DNA of 64,000 bases from Limanda limanda (Eukaryota; Chordata; Actinopteri; Pleuronectiformes; Pleuronectidae): NCBI RefSeq assembly GCF_963576545.1, contig NC_083639.1, forward strand, positions 16,745,118-16,809,117. The letters run 5' to 3'. Below the pieces are notes generated by a model. It was not told where the DNA came from. It was given only the letters and a program-made list of their open reading frames with translations, and searched no databases. This document shows positions 19,447 through 32,340 of this stretch, piece after piece (the first letter of the stretch is position 1; every line of letters starts with the position of its first letter). The translations under genes and the position numbers were made by a program.

Positions 19447-22400
19447 ATGTCTGGACTGTTGGGTGTTCGACTGCTGCTGTTGTGGGGCCTCGTCTGCCTC
19501 GGGCCGCCCAGCCTGACCCAGGGGGCTCTGGTCATCTCTGGGTACCCTGATGCGACACAGGTGACCTCACACACACATACAGACACACACACACACACAG
19601 CTTTTTGTACCATGATTTTAAATTGAAATCGCTTTTTTGTATGATTTTATCAGTTTAGCCCCTGAGTGAAGCACGTCCGATTTCCTCTCAAATATTTTGA
19701 CCCAAACTTTGTTCTTTCCAAAGTTTGTATTTTTGATCCTGTTTAGATTCATGATCGTTTTAAATCCACTTTTTCTCTCCTCCTTATTTATACATGTGAT
19801 ACACATGTTTTTAACACAGTGTGTTTTTTGTCCAATCATGGCGCTTTATTTGTATTTCAGGAGACGAGAGGAGCTGCCAGATCAATGCAGGTACTTGTTA
19901 GAGTCACTCACACATCATGTTCATATTTATCAAAGTTTTGTCCCTTAACAAACAATATTTAATATTTAAAAGTGTAGGGTACTGAATCATAATTGCATTA
20001 AAATGTATCATAAATTAACTTTTTTTACATGTTGTAAAGGAGCATAAAGCAGTCTCAGTTGAAATTGATGGTTTTGTACAGTCTTAAATTGGATTTTTCA
20101 AATCTAAAAAATAATATAATTTCCTTTTCTTTTCTTTTCCTTTACAGAAAAGAAGTACAAATGAAGCCACGGTAATAAAATAAAAGTTTTCTTTAATGAT
20201 GTGGGCATCATCTTACCTGCCAGATCTGCAGATACACACAATAAGAAGGAGAAGAAAAATGGAAATACAATTAATAACAGAACCTTCTACTAAAAAGGCT
20301 ATTTGCTTGAATAGCATGTGTGGAATTGCTGATAGATCCATAATTAAATGCGTATAGAAAAGAGTTTGGAGAATCAGAGGAAATAAAGGCTGTAGTGTAA
20401 CAGGCAGGTAGAGCAACGTCCAGAAGAAAGCAATGAGAATTCACACAGGATGCAGGTATGTTCAAAAAGTGATTGGATAAAAAATGAACTGGATATAACT
20501 GACCTGACTTTTTTTTTCCACATATCCATATTAACCCTGCTGAGCAGCCTCATCAGAACACTCCCAAGGTGGAACTAGTGACATCATGTCTTCTGTCTTT
20601 TAAGATACTTTTTCCAGTGCTTAGAATTCATTTTGGCAACAGTCAGGGCATCTCACCATGGGCTGGACCCTGCTGTGAATCAAGAAGGGAAAACACAGTT
20701 TCAATTGATTATTAAAGTGAAAATATCAGATGTCACATTAATTCACAGAAAAAAGAAGAGAAAGCCTGTGCAGAGCCCGTATTAAACAAGCTTGTCTGGT
20801 ATGGGCTGGATGTTGTGTGCACAGCTTTTTATAAACATTCTAAGATGCAGAGTGAAGTTAGAAAACTTTGTGTTCATCCAACCCGGCTTATCTGTGTGTT
20901 GCATTTCAGTTATTTGAGAGGTCTGTTAAACAACAGACACCTTCTTCCGACCCAAGCTCAAAACTTTTCAAAATAAAAGTTTCGTATTTCAGCTCAACAT
21001 TGCAGCAACCAAACAAACATTGTTCTTTTTCGTTTGAAGACAAATTGCTCAAGAGAACGTGATTCTATGGATGTTGTTGACACGACAAAGATCAGCACCA
21101 GTCACTGGTCAATCTCTGTCTCATCATGAGAGTTTCTGTCTTTCCAACTCATCCTTCCTTTCAGTCTCAGGTGGAGGTGTACAGTGTCACCGTGGAGTGC
21201 ACGGTGACGTCTCGTTTCGCCCACACCGTCATGACCTCCAAGGCTCGGAACCAAGCAAACTCCTCGCAGGAAATCTTCTTTGAGGTGGACCTGCCCAAGA
21301 CCGCCTTCATCACCAACTTCAGCATGTCAGTACTTTCCCACTCTCATGACAACTCTCTCTGCAATCCAGCATGTTACCATATTCTGTTAATGACACAATC
21401 ATTCTTCCTGCTAACTTTTAAAATTGTGCTCTAAAGCTGATTTTAACTAAAATGAAACAGTTTATTTACTTTTCTGAAGTTGCATCATGCAAGCTCTCCA
21501 TCTCTCTGTCTCTTTAATAGGGAGATTGAAGGTCAGGTGTATGTCGGGGATGTGAAGGAGAAAGAGAAAGCCAAGAAACAGTATGAGAAGGCTGTTTCCT
21601 CTGGACAGACTGCTGGACTGGTCAAGTGAGTCTCTGGAGATGAAGAAATACATAAACCCAGCCCTCCAAACACTGTCTGCACATCTGCAGCTATCACTTA
21701 TGTCTGTGTTTTATTTCAGGGCCTCTGGGAGAAAGATGGAGAAGTTCTCAGTGTCTGTCAACATCGCAGCCAATAGTAGCGTGACCTTCATTCTGGCCTA
21801 CGAGGAGCTCCTTCAGAGGAAAATGGGCCAGTATGAGATCTTAACTCGAGTTAAACCCAAAACCCTTGTCCAGGAGTTTCAGGTGCAACTATGCTCATGA
21901 TAATATTCTACCTCATGGTGATTTAATTGATCCTGAATGAAAGTTTGTCCTCACAAATAATGTTTGTGTCTGTTTGTGTGCGGAAACAGATTGTGACAAA
22001 TATCTTTGAGCCTCAGGGCATTACGTTTGTTGATGCCCATGCAACCTTCCTTTCTAATGACCTGCTCCCCCTGGTGGACAAAACGGTCACAGACAAAAAG
22101 GTGCGTGGCACAGTAACCCTTCAGAATTAAAAACAATTCAGGTTTCACTTCCTTGGCTTCACATGCACCAGCATTTCTGGCCAAAGCTCAATGTGTTTAT
22201 ACCCTGTATCAGGCACGCATCTCGTTCTCACCAACTGTGGAGCAGCAGAGAAAGTGTCCAGGTTGTGATGGAACACTCATTGATGGAGATTTTGTCATCA
22301 AATATGACGTAAACCGAGCAGAGGGCTTTGGCGACATTCAGGTCAGCTGTCACTAAACTCAGTATCTGCTGCACAAATTCAAAAAATATTGATGAATCTG

Positions 22401-25400
22401 TGATAAGCTTGTTTCATTCCTTCAAGTAAATCATGATCATCTTCCCTTCAGATTGTGAATGGATACTTTGTGCACTTCTTCGCTCCACCTGACCTGCCAA
22501 GAATCCCAAAGAATGTGGTGTTTGTGATCGACAGGAGCGGATCGATGAGTGGGAGAAAGATGGAACAAGTGAGAGGCCTTTGAATTTGATATGTTGATTT
22601 AGTTCTGATGTATTGACGTGCACATGCACACACTGTGACCTCTGACCTTGTACTCCTTTGTAGACACGACAGGCAATGCTTGAAATCCTCAAAGACCTCC
22701 ACGAGGAGGACCACTTTGCCCTGATCCTGTTTGACCACAGTATAACTCCCTGGAGGCCCTCACTTAGCAAAGCTACCAAGGAAAATGTGGATGAGGCCAG
22801 GAGCTACGTGAGGCACATGGAAGACAATGGAGGTTGAGAGAATAACAAGTGGCACTTTTATCCAAATTTGACCTAATCTTCTTTATTTCTTTAATGTCAG
22901 AAATTTATCCTGATACGAGACACGTGACTGTTTGAGTTTTCATTCTAGCGACCAATATCAATGACGCAGTGTTGAGAGGTGTGACAATGCTGCTCAAAGA
23001 CAGGGAGGAGAAGAAGCTCCCTGAAAGGAGTAGTGATATGATTATTTTAATGACTGATGGAATGCCAAATTCTGGTGAGCATGTTGAGTCTGCAAATCCT
23101 GTTGGATGTATTTGATCAATGTACTTTGGGTTTAGCATTGAAACTGTGGATGTTGTATCTCTTGCTTTGAAGGAGAGACTAACCTCCAGAGGATCCAGGA
23201 GAATATGCATTCTGCCATCGGAGGAAACATGTCTCTGTTCTGTCTCGGGTTTGGCGATGATGTGGACTACTCCTTCCTGGACGTGATGGGCAAACAAAAC
23301 AAAGGACTGGCCCGCAGAATATATGAAGCTTCAGATGCAGCCGTTCAACTTCAGGTGGAGAATTAAACTATGAGTACAATTCTGAGCCAATAGTTTTTTA
23401 TAATTTATAATTTAAACTGGAATGGCTGTCCCCTTGAATTCCAAATGACCGAAATGATCGTTTCGACACAGTCCTCAAAATATTGAAGATACAAATACAC
23501 TGCTTCTGATTAGTAACCGACTCAACATTACCTCAGGTACACATTGATGTTTGTCTCAGGTTTGTTTCCCTATTTGTTACTGTAGAGCAGCAGAAAAAAA
23601 ACAACCCCCTTATGAGACAAAGTTTAGGTTTTACTGTTATATGTAAGTTAACACAAGGTCGACGGTACAATTTGTGGTCAAGAAGAGAGCTCAGCTCAAC
23701 AGTAAGAGCAATGTTATAAACCAAATATAAAGTACGGTTTAAAGTAAGAAAAAGACAAATGTAAAGTTTGAATAAAACTGATTTAAATAACAGTACATTA
23801 GAATAAGATAGAGCTCAAAATAACACAAATAAAAAATCTAATAGAATACTGTTTAAACAGATTGTGTATGCTTGTATTTATATATATATATAAATTATAC
23901 AGTTTACAAACCACATTAAAAATCCCCAAAATATGCTTGAAAAATCCTGGATTATCCCCAACGGACGTGATCCATAGCAAAAGTATAATGGCTTATTTCT
24001 TTCATGTCCCATCCCTCCATCAAGATTCATTTATTATAACATTTATTACATTTATTCTGTAGTTTTTCTTTAATCTTGCTAATGAAAAAACAAACAAACA
24101 AATTAACAATCAAACGGTGGCAAATACATAAGCTCCTTGGCAGATTAAAATAAACAGCCCTTTAATTAGCACATTTTGTACAAATACATTTTAAACAATG
24201 TGTTAATGCAACAATTTCAGGGTTTCTACGAGGACGTTTCCAGCCCTCTGCTCTTGGAGGTGGATGTGCGTTATCCCGACAATGCAGTCAATTTTTTGAC
24301 AACCAACCACTTCAGCCAGCTTTTTAATGGCTCGGAGATTGTGGTGGCTGGTCAGCTGACAGACAACGACCTGGACAACTTTATGGTGGAGGTGTTCGGC
24401 GAGGGGGTGAGAAGAGGGAAATGGCTGAAATTTGGAGACAATGCTAACATGGAGATAAAACTTGTCGATTATTTCTCAAATTGCTTGCATTTCTTCCTGT
24501 TTTCTCTCCCCTGTAGCCTGAGGAAAAGTACGAAGTGCAGGGCAAGGCCAGTGCTCTGAACTGGAATGTTGTGTACCCAGATGAGGAGTACATCTTTGGG
24601 GACTTCACAGAGCGCCTGTGGGCCTATCTGACCATCCAGCAATTACTGGACAAGAGGTTTGTTTGAGTCCTTTAGGTTAATCTGAGTTGCTTTAGCTTGA
24701 AAATCATTTCCATTCGTCTAACTAGTGCAGTGCCTGTTATCAACATTTCTGTTTGGAATAGGCTGTTTGTTTGTTCTGTGGTTATTCTCCAGACCAGCAA
24801 AAGTTATTTAATATACTGTCCCTTTGTATTGTTTGGTTGCTGGATTTTGTATTCAGACTCAAAACCTTTTCAAAATAAAACCTCTGTAATTCCACAAAGC
24901 GTTACAGCAACAAAACATTGTACTTTACTTTAAAGACAAATTGCTGAAGAGGAAATAATTCTATAAATGTTGCTGCCTTGATAGAGATCAACCACTGTGT
25001 ATCCCTTATATGGTGAAATGATAATAATCAATTTATCTAAATGATCTGGAGACAGAGAGTATTGGCCTCAGGCTGAAAGTGGCTCTGCTGTAGTTTATTC
25101 AATGACTAGAAGAAAAACACATTCAACTCCGTCCAGACTAAAGCCCAACCGCCCTGTTCCCACTGACTGTTACAGAGAGCTGCTTGCCTGTTTGTTAAAT
25201 ACATTTTTATTAATGATGAATGTAAAGCAGCACCAAATCACTACAAAGTCTGCACTGCACTTCCTCTGACAATTTGCAATACATATGCCAAGGGTGAAGT
25301 AGATGAATGGTTCTTGAGATATGCAGTCCACATACAGACAGACAGACATTTGTGGAATAAAGGCAGATGAAAATGATACTCTTTGGCTATTGTCTGTAAG

Positions 25401-28400
25401 CACTTAAATAAGCTTGTAATATGCATTTGTAGATTCTAGCATCCTTTTCTAAATTCAGGTGTCATTTGTTGCAGCTTCAATATCTTTTTTCATCCTGCAG
25501 CAAGAGTGGAACACCAGACGAGAAAGTCAATGCTACAGCAAGGGCGTTGGAAATGTCTCTGCAATACAGCTTTGTCACCCCTCTCACTTCCATGGTGGTC
25601 ACCAAACCTGAAACCGAGGACGGAACTGAAAGCCCTCTTATTGCCGACAAGCTGACTGAGGGTAAAGGGAAAGAGAAAGGCTTTAAAGAGTGATGCAGAC
25701 CAAAATGTACAGCGTTCACAGGCGTGACTGGCCAGTGAATTCATATTTCTTGTAACATTCTATTCAGTTAACTAACCAGTAGAGGGTGTAGTGCTTCAGC
25801 TTGAACTGTAGAAGGTGTTAATTTGTTCTTTTTTTGACAGAGCAAAGACAACAGGCTGACAGAATGGGTAAGACAGTAATGTTTTTTTGTCCTGTAGCAT
25901 AAAAAAAGATGTATGTGTTTAAGTAAGGTCACTTTATTAATTTGCTTTTGTCTTTATTATTCCTGGATCGAGGACAATAATTTGTAACCCCTGGTTTTGA
26001 ACAGTTATTCTTCACCTACATATTTTGGTAAGCTTGAACTGTAGAAGGTATTAATTTGTGTTTGTCTTGACAGCGCAAAGACAACAGTTTGACATGGGTA
26101 AGACAGTAATGTTTTTTGTCCTGTAGCTCAAAAAAAGATGTATATGTTTAAGTAATTCCACTTTATTAATTTGTTTTATTCTTTATTCTTCCTGTATCTA
26201 GCACATCAATTTGTAACCCTTTTTAACACTTTTAACTTTTAACACTTATTCTTCACCTACATATTTTGGTCAACCTGAACTGTAGAAGGTATTAATTTGT
26301 TCTTTTTTTTCTCAGCGCAAAGAGTTCACCCCAGCAGAATGGGTAAGACAGTAATGTTGTTTGTCCTGTAGCATAAAAAAGATTTATATGTTCAAGTAAT
26401 TTCCTTTTATTAATTAGCTTTTTTCTTCATTATTCCTGTGTCTAGCACATCCGGTTGCGAACTATCAACCTTCACCTACATATTTTGGTAAGCAATGGGT
26501 TACAGGTTTGGTATTTTGGTCATTTTCATCAACCTGGATGGCTATCAGTCAGTTGTTCTGTCAGTCCTTCATGTAATTGAGGACTTTTGGATCCTCTGAC
26601 TTTTCAATTAGTGCCACAGGCAAGTCACTATCTTCACCTATGTACTGACACATATTATTTTATAGATTTTCACGGCCCTCAGGCAATGAATCCGATGGAC
26701 TTTATCCTGTAATGGTGAACATTAAATGATAAAGGTCAACTTTTTAGCATTGCTATTGTGAGCATAGCCTGCTGCTGTTATTAGCAATTATATCAAAGCA
26801 CAGCTGTACCTGCTGTCCTGCCTCACAGCGTGGCTGTTTGACATCATCACTATAAATATTATATATTAAACCCATCCTCTATATTATATTAATTAAATCA
26901 TATTCATTACTGTCATTGTGCTCTGGTGTCACTTGCAGTGGATGGAGATCCTCATTTCATGATAGAGCTGCCAGACAGAGACGACGCTCTGTGCTTTAAC
27001 ATCAACGACAATCCAGGAACCATTTTCACACTGGTTAGAGATCCAGAGTCAGGTCAGCCCAAGACCAGTAATAAATACAATGTTAATTTTTTCTCATTCA
27101 TTCATATGCTGTAGTAAGTGACTGAATTGATTCCTCAGGTATTTTGGTCAATGGCCAGACAATTGGGGACAAGAAAATCCCCCTCGATGGTAAAATCCGC
27201 ACCTATTTCTGGCGGTTTGGCATCATCCACCGCACTCTGGGGGTGAGGCTGGAGGTCAGCACTCATGAGATCTCAGTGTTCCAGGATGGCAAATGGGTGA
27301 AGCTGCTGTGGTCTGATACAGGCTCTCTCAAAGGACCCAAGTGAGTGGCTGCACCATTGCATGCTTCTCCGTCTCTCAAAGACCCATCGCTCTACATGAG
27401 TAATATGTAACATGAAGTCCAGGCCCAGGATGAACTCTTCTTCTTTCTCCTCCAGCGTGGATCTTCTTGTCACGAAGGATCGCAGCCTAACCGTAACTCT
27501 AAAAGATTCAGTGAAGTTTGTGATCCTGCTGCACAAAGTGTGGGAGAAGCATCCGTACCATCAGGACTACTTGGGTTTCTACACCCTGGACAGCCATCTC
27601 CTCTCCCCTGCTGTTCACGGCCTGCTAGGTACAACGTGACGCTCATATGCTACATCCATAATGCTATACGCTTTCATTCAAAATGCATCAACTCTGCTTG
27701 CTGTCTTGGTCTTTTCAATCATGATGTAGCCTTCGCTGATTCGTCAGGCACAGGTCACATGATCCCCTTCCAGAAGAAAACAACTGGACAAGCCGTTATT
27801 CGAGTAATCAGCTACAATTCCTGTTAACATTGGCACGCGCATGCCCAGTGTATGTGAGTGGTAATGTGATATGCGTTTTCAGGCCCGCTAGTATGGACAG
27901 GGATTAAAACTGATACGTATCCAAAATGCTTGTTAGGACAGGGATCATTTTTTTTCAAGCGAAATCGTAGAATAGATGAGGCCTTACTTAGAACTAGGCT
28001 GCATAGTTTAAGGTTTATAGCACACTTAGTATTTACAAAATTTAAAGCGGTGTCTCCTTATAGCAGAAAAAAGGAATAACATTATTGAAATTATTATTGA
28101 AAAATATTACCTGTAAATGTCGGCTTGTCCTCCAGGTCAGTTCTATCACAGGATTGAATATGAGGTGACTGACCTGCGTCCAGGAGAAGTCCCAGAGAAA
28201 CCAGACGCAACCATGTTTGTGAAGGGACATGAACTCAATGTGACCAGGTACATGTCTCAGATAAGTGTCCCACCTTCCGTGGAAGAGTTTGAATGCAAAG
28301 TGTGTCCAAAAATGAATAAACATCGCTTGGTCTACATGACGTTTCTCTCTTGGTCCACAGAGGCTGGCAGAGAGACTTCAGGAGGAATCTGAAGGACGGA

Positions 28401-28499
28401 GAAAATGTTCCCTGCTGGTTCATTCACAGTAACGGAACAGGCCTCATCGACGGAGATGCAGCAGATTACATTGTGTCAGGACTTTTCAAAACCGCTTAA
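19447..28499 (+). CDS. ITIH3-like inter-alpha-trypsin inhibitor heavy chain, copy a1
   Basis: Twenty-four exons: 19447-19560, 19861-19890, 20148-20171, 21165-21325, 21521-21625, 21720-21882, 21990-22100, 22213-22341, 22452-22568, 22664-22832, 22949-23074, 23173-23354, 24221-24406, 24517-24656, 25501-25661, 25841-25867, 26074-26097, 26316-26342, 26446-26487, 26939-27052, 27139-27340, 27456-27628, 28136-28247, 28361-28499; 2778 nt, 925 aa, in phase. The start is the only ATG giving a signal peptide ([19 protein letters not shown]). Domains: VIT about 57-186; vWA from about 280, with metal-site DRSGS at 306-310, Thr 376 and Asp 411; DPHF at 683-686; C-terminal ITIH domain to the end. By family knowledge the chain is cut after Asp 683 and esterified to chondroitin sulfate of bikunin, then passed to hyaluronan. 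Sites like NSS, NGS, NAT and NVT may be N-glycosylated. The DPHF motif excludes ITIH4-like; ITIH1 versus ITIH3 orthology needs a tree. Confidence 0.94.
20189..20777. other. intron 3 segment present only in copy a1
   Basis: About 590 bp that has no counterpart in intron 3 of copy a2, where flanking sequence is joined at about 42160. I see no inverted ends or coding capacity, so it may be an insertion in unit A or a deletion in unit B. Confidence 0.5.
25795..26490 (+). repeat. tandemly repeated intron-plus-micro-exon units in itih a1
   Basis: Three units of about 235 bp. Each has a TGAACTGTAGAAGGT(G/A)TTAAT stretch, a T-rich tract and acceptor, a 24-27 nt exon starting (A/C)GCAAAG, the donor GTAAGACAGTAATG, then a second half ending TTCACCTACATATTTTGGT. 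The first exons code [17 protein letters not shown] and [13 protein letters not shown] linkers; all are phase 1-1, so any number can be included. The second half of each unit is a relic of the 42-nt exon at 26446; in units 1 and 2 it has stops or a lost donor. The same array is in a2 at 48706-49388. Confidence 0.85.
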
Positions 28500-28856
28500 A
28501 CGCAGGTTACATCAGTGTCAAACAAAGAACCCATCACAGTGATAAAAAACGTTATTAAAATAGCAGTACTTCCAGAGTCATATACTCATGGACAAACAGG
28601 TGTTATGAGTTTGATCTTCTGCAAATATAAGAATGGGAAGTAAAAGAATCCCAAAACAGTGGCAAGCACTGGGAGACAGGCTCATTTGTCGTGGAAGACA
28701 TGGAATACACTGTTCTTAAAGATAGACTAAAGCTAAATTTGTATTAGTTAAACTTTTAAAAGCTGTTTTAAAGTCTTGGGATCCAAACAGTTTTTATGCA
28801 CTTTTGTGAAGTGTTTATTACAGTTCATGTAAAGTCTACTTAAAAACATGGCACCT

Positions 28857-28862
28857 AATAAA
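28857..28862 (+). terminator. polyadenylation signal AATAAA of itih a1
   Basis: AATAAA about 360 bp after the stop; the same signal follows itih a2 at 53235-53240. The downstream sequence is T-rich. Use as the poly(A) site is inferred. Confidence 0.55.
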
Positions 28863-29311
28863 TGTTATCTCTATGGCAACAAATTGGTGACATTTTTATT
28901 CATGGTTAAACAGGCAAAAAGAGAAAATCCTAATTGTGGCAAATGTCTTTGATTATTGTTCAGCTACAGGAACTGTTCCCACCTAACCACAATAAATGTT
29001 GGATGAAAACCCTGCTGTCTATGTAACTTTCCATGAAGTAAATACATGACTACACACGTATGGGCAAGTTAGGACTGGCTAAGCACAGAGATGGGCAGTA
29101 TTTCTATTACTTGTATTTGAAATACGTATTTCAATTACTTTGAGTATTTTGTAATTTGTATTTGATAGGGCCGATAAAAAATCGAACGTAATTTGTAACA
29201 AAATATTTTAGAGTGGAGTAATTTTGTATTTAAAATATTCAAATTACTGTTCACGAGTATGCATCAATTAACAAAATGCAGTGAATGAACAGAAGAGAAA
29301 TCTAAATCAAA

Positions 29312-30600
29312 TCAATATTTGGTGTGACCACCCTTTGCCTTCAAAACAGCATCAATTCGTCTAGGTAGACTTGCACACAGTTTTTGAAGGAACTCGGCTG
29401 GTAGGTTGTTCCAAACATCTTGGAGAACTAACCACAGATGTTCTGTGGATGTAGGCTTCCTCAAATCCTTCTGTCTCTTCATGTAATCCCAGACAGACTT
29501 GATGATGTTGAGATCAGGGCTCTGTTGGGACCATACCATCACTTCCAGGACTTCTTTTTCTTCTTTACGCTGAAGATAGTTCTTAATGACATTGGCTGTA
29601 TGTTTGGGGTCGTTGTCCTGCTGCAGAATAAATTTGGTGCCAATCATACGCCTCCCTGATGGCATTGCATGATGGATAAGTATCTGCCTGTATTTCTCAG
29701 CATTGAGGATACCATTAATCCTGACCAAATCTCCAACTCCATTTGCAGAAATGCAGCCCCAAAGTTACAAGGAACCTCCACCATGCTTCACTGTTGGCTG
29801 CAGACACTCATTATTGTAGCGTTCTCCAGCCCTTCGGCGAGTAAACTGCCTTCTTCTACAGCCAAATATTTCAACTTTTGACTCATCACTCCAGAGCACA
29901 AGGCTGTCATTTGAGGCAGCAGGTTTCTTTTTAATACTTTACAGTGAGCTGGGTTTAGAGTCCTCTGACACCAACATTTCCTCAATTAACCAGGCCGTGG
30001 TAAAACGTGTCACAATAGCTCCTGAATCATTGTATATGATATACCCTCCCTATTTATTACAAAGTCCTGCCCACAAACAAATAAACAGCAATGAAACGTA
30101 ACTTTGTTGAGAGATAACGAGAAAGAAGATCAGTTTTATTTTAACATATTTAGTTTCTTTCAGTGTTGATACGTCAACTCTTTTGATCTGGAGTCAACTT
30201 CAACTTTTCACTCATCAGTCCAGAGCACCTGCTGCCATTTGTCTGCACCCCAGTTCCTACGTTTTCGTGCATAGTTGAGTCGCTTGGCCTTGTTTCCATG
30301 TCGGAGGCTTTTTGGCTGCAACTCTTCCATGAAGACCACTTCTGATCAGTCTTCTCCGGACAGTAGATGGGTGTACATGGTTCCCACTGGTCTCTGCCAG
30401 TTCTGAGCTCATACCACTGCTTGACATCTTCCGATTTCGAAAGGAAATAAGCTTGATGTATTTTTCATCTGCTGCACTAAGTTTCCTTGGCCGACCACTG
30501 CGTCCATGAACCTCAACGTTGCCCGTTTCTTTGTGCTTCTTCAAAAGAGCTTGAACAGCACATCTGGAAACCCCAGTCTGCTTTGAGCTCTTAGTCTGGG
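29312..30600 (-). pseudogene. Tc1-family DD34E transposase, inactivated
   Basis: Minus-strand remains in several frames. N-terminal part 30257-30544: a GRSGRPRKLS hinge and the second helix-turn-helix, ending in a RRRLIRSGLHGR segment. C-terminal part 29312-29728: a DNDPKHTA segment with the second Asp and PDLNIIKSVWDYMK, where the usual catalytic Glu of an NIIES/PDLNPIE-type motif reads Lys. Frameshifts divide the parts. The family cuts and pastes at TA sites. The changed catalytic residue and frame breaks mean no activity. Confidence 0.85.
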
Positions 30601-30779
30601 ATAGACCTTGCTGAAGCTCTATAACTACCTTGTGTCTTGTTGCTGTGCTCAGTCTTGCCGTAGTGTATGACCTGTGACACCAAACTGTCTTTCACAACCT
30701 CACATTGGAAGCAGAGTTTGTTCCTCACCCAGTTTGAAGCCTCCTACACAGCTGTTTCTGTTTCAGTTAATGACCATTG

Positions 30780-31245
30780 TGATGGAAATCTGGAGATACA
30801 AGAGGCTAAAAACAACAAAGTTATCTACGTGTATTTAATAAGGGGCTTTCTGCAGAAAGGATCAACACAGGGAGTCCCAAAGAACTCAGAGTGAAGATGC
30901 AGAACAGTCAGATACACAGATCTTATATACCAGGGGATAGGGCTGTCTCTCTGAGCCAATCCAGACAGGTTCCCATAGGTGGGGGAAGGACAGGAAACTA
31001 AACATAACAGCTGATTCACATGTGTTCCCTGAGGTGATAAGAATAGATACACTCCTTCCTTTGATGGGTAATTAAGTCGCACAAGGTCTTACTATATTGA
31101 CGTCATAAACAGTTCCGACCATAAAACAGCTCAAGTCATCAATAATCTGTTGTATGTAAATACAAGTCATAAAAGTCTCTTGAGAAGTCTTTAAACACTT
31201 ATACAAAATACTTTTTCAACCTTGCTGAGTTAATTTTCTACTACA
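30780..31245 (-). repeat. 3' LTR of the nested endogenous retrovirus
   Basis: Read on the minus strand it begins TGTAGTAG and ends CCATCA. It has TATATAAG at 30922-30929 and a TTATTAAATA poly(A)-like stretch. A 14-nt polypurine tract AAAAAGGAGGGAAA (31246-31259, minus strand) lies directly before it, as expected for a 3' LTR. The matching 5' LTR is not found on the other side. Confidence 0.75.
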
Positions 31246-31944
31246 TTTCCCTCCTTTTTGTCATTTATTGACAACATAAGAGAGTTTACAACTACAGTAA
31301 AACATCAAATACATCAATTCACCAGGATTTCAAAATGCATCATCATCATCACTGTAGTGTAAAACAAACTGCCTTTGTTGTGGACGGTATGCGTCTTTAA
31401 ATGGGAGAAAGCACTGATAAAAGTAGATTAAACAGACAACACAACAATATTACATTCTTCATCGATATTAAAGGGTACTGGGGAGGAAACCAGTCAGGGA
31501 GGGGAAACACATCTTACATTATCGTCACTGTAAATCTAATTGGCGCGTCATCTGGCGGAGCAAACCATCGGGACACAGCTGGCATCCCCCATAAACCCCA
31601 ACAGTAACCAAACTGGGAATATAAAGGTGCAGTGTGGGGGAGACATACGTGCGAAAACAGGATGCTTGGAACCCAACAAATCAAACTGGCATGGGAGATT
31701 GGATTGAATGTTTCAAAAACGAAATTCGTATCAAGAGTTATCAGTCAGCGGGGGATTGATGTCATCAATATTGAGAGAACAGTTCCTCTACTGCCACTCC
31801 GACCCAGCTGACTGAAGTGATGCCACGGAGGTCGGTGTTTCATCGTCGCCTTCTCTGCTGTGTGTGTATTATGTGATTCTCCGAAGCAACGATTACCAAC
31901 AGCTGTGCTGGTCAGCACTGCCCTCTCTTCACCGATCCTTTGTT

Positions 31945-32340
31945 TTAATTATTAAGTGTGGGTGCAGCAGGTGGATGGTCTGGTTCTGGGACTCTCTTGC
32001 AGTGACTGGCATGAATCCACGTTGTCCTCTCAGCGACCTTCACAGCCGTGTAGGTCGTTAATAGGATCTGGTACGGTCCTGTCCAGCGTCTGTGTAGCCA
32101 ACTTTTCCGCCTTAGGTCTTTCACTACCACCCATTCGCCGGGCTTCAGGTTATGAAGTGGTCCAGTCGCCGGGGTAGGGAGTGCGTCTTTAACCTGTTTG
32201 TGAATGGCAGATAAAGCAGAAGAGAGATTTGTACAATAAGACAACATTTCATTATCACAGAGAGTTGTTGAGGGCAATTGTCTTTTAACAGGTCCAATGC
32301 CCGTGTGCGATTGCGCTAAGGGGCGCCTCGAGGACAGCAT
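31945..32340 (-). pseudogene. retroviral integrase C-terminal fragment
   Basis: Carries a GEWVVVKDL strand and the GPY/F-type motif (WTGPYQILL) of the C-terminal domain of gamma- and epsilonretroviral integrases. The zinc-binding and DDE core domains are absent. Its frame differs from that of the RT block, which it joins directly, showing that RNase H and most of integrase were removed by one deletion. Confidence 0.8.

Noticed and set aside
19284..19626. Thr-His or Val-Cys rich frames around the ITIH first exon
   Set aside because: Translations of (CA)n; the supported frame starts at 19447.
22414..23297. Antisense open frames of 80-130 codons over ITIH exons (also 43579-45016)
   Set aside because: They mirror conserved sense exons, lack homology of their own and have no splice or promoter support.
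26666..26708. Possible extra ITIH exon between an AG and GTAATG
   Set aside because: 43 nt breaks the phase 1-1 pattern and reading on meets a stop; not needed for a full chain.
30673..30779. Initially read as part of the retroviral LTR because it begins TGTGACACC
   Set aside because: It continues the 5' untranslated part of the Tc1 element; the LTR with polypurine tract begins at 30780 in + coordinates.
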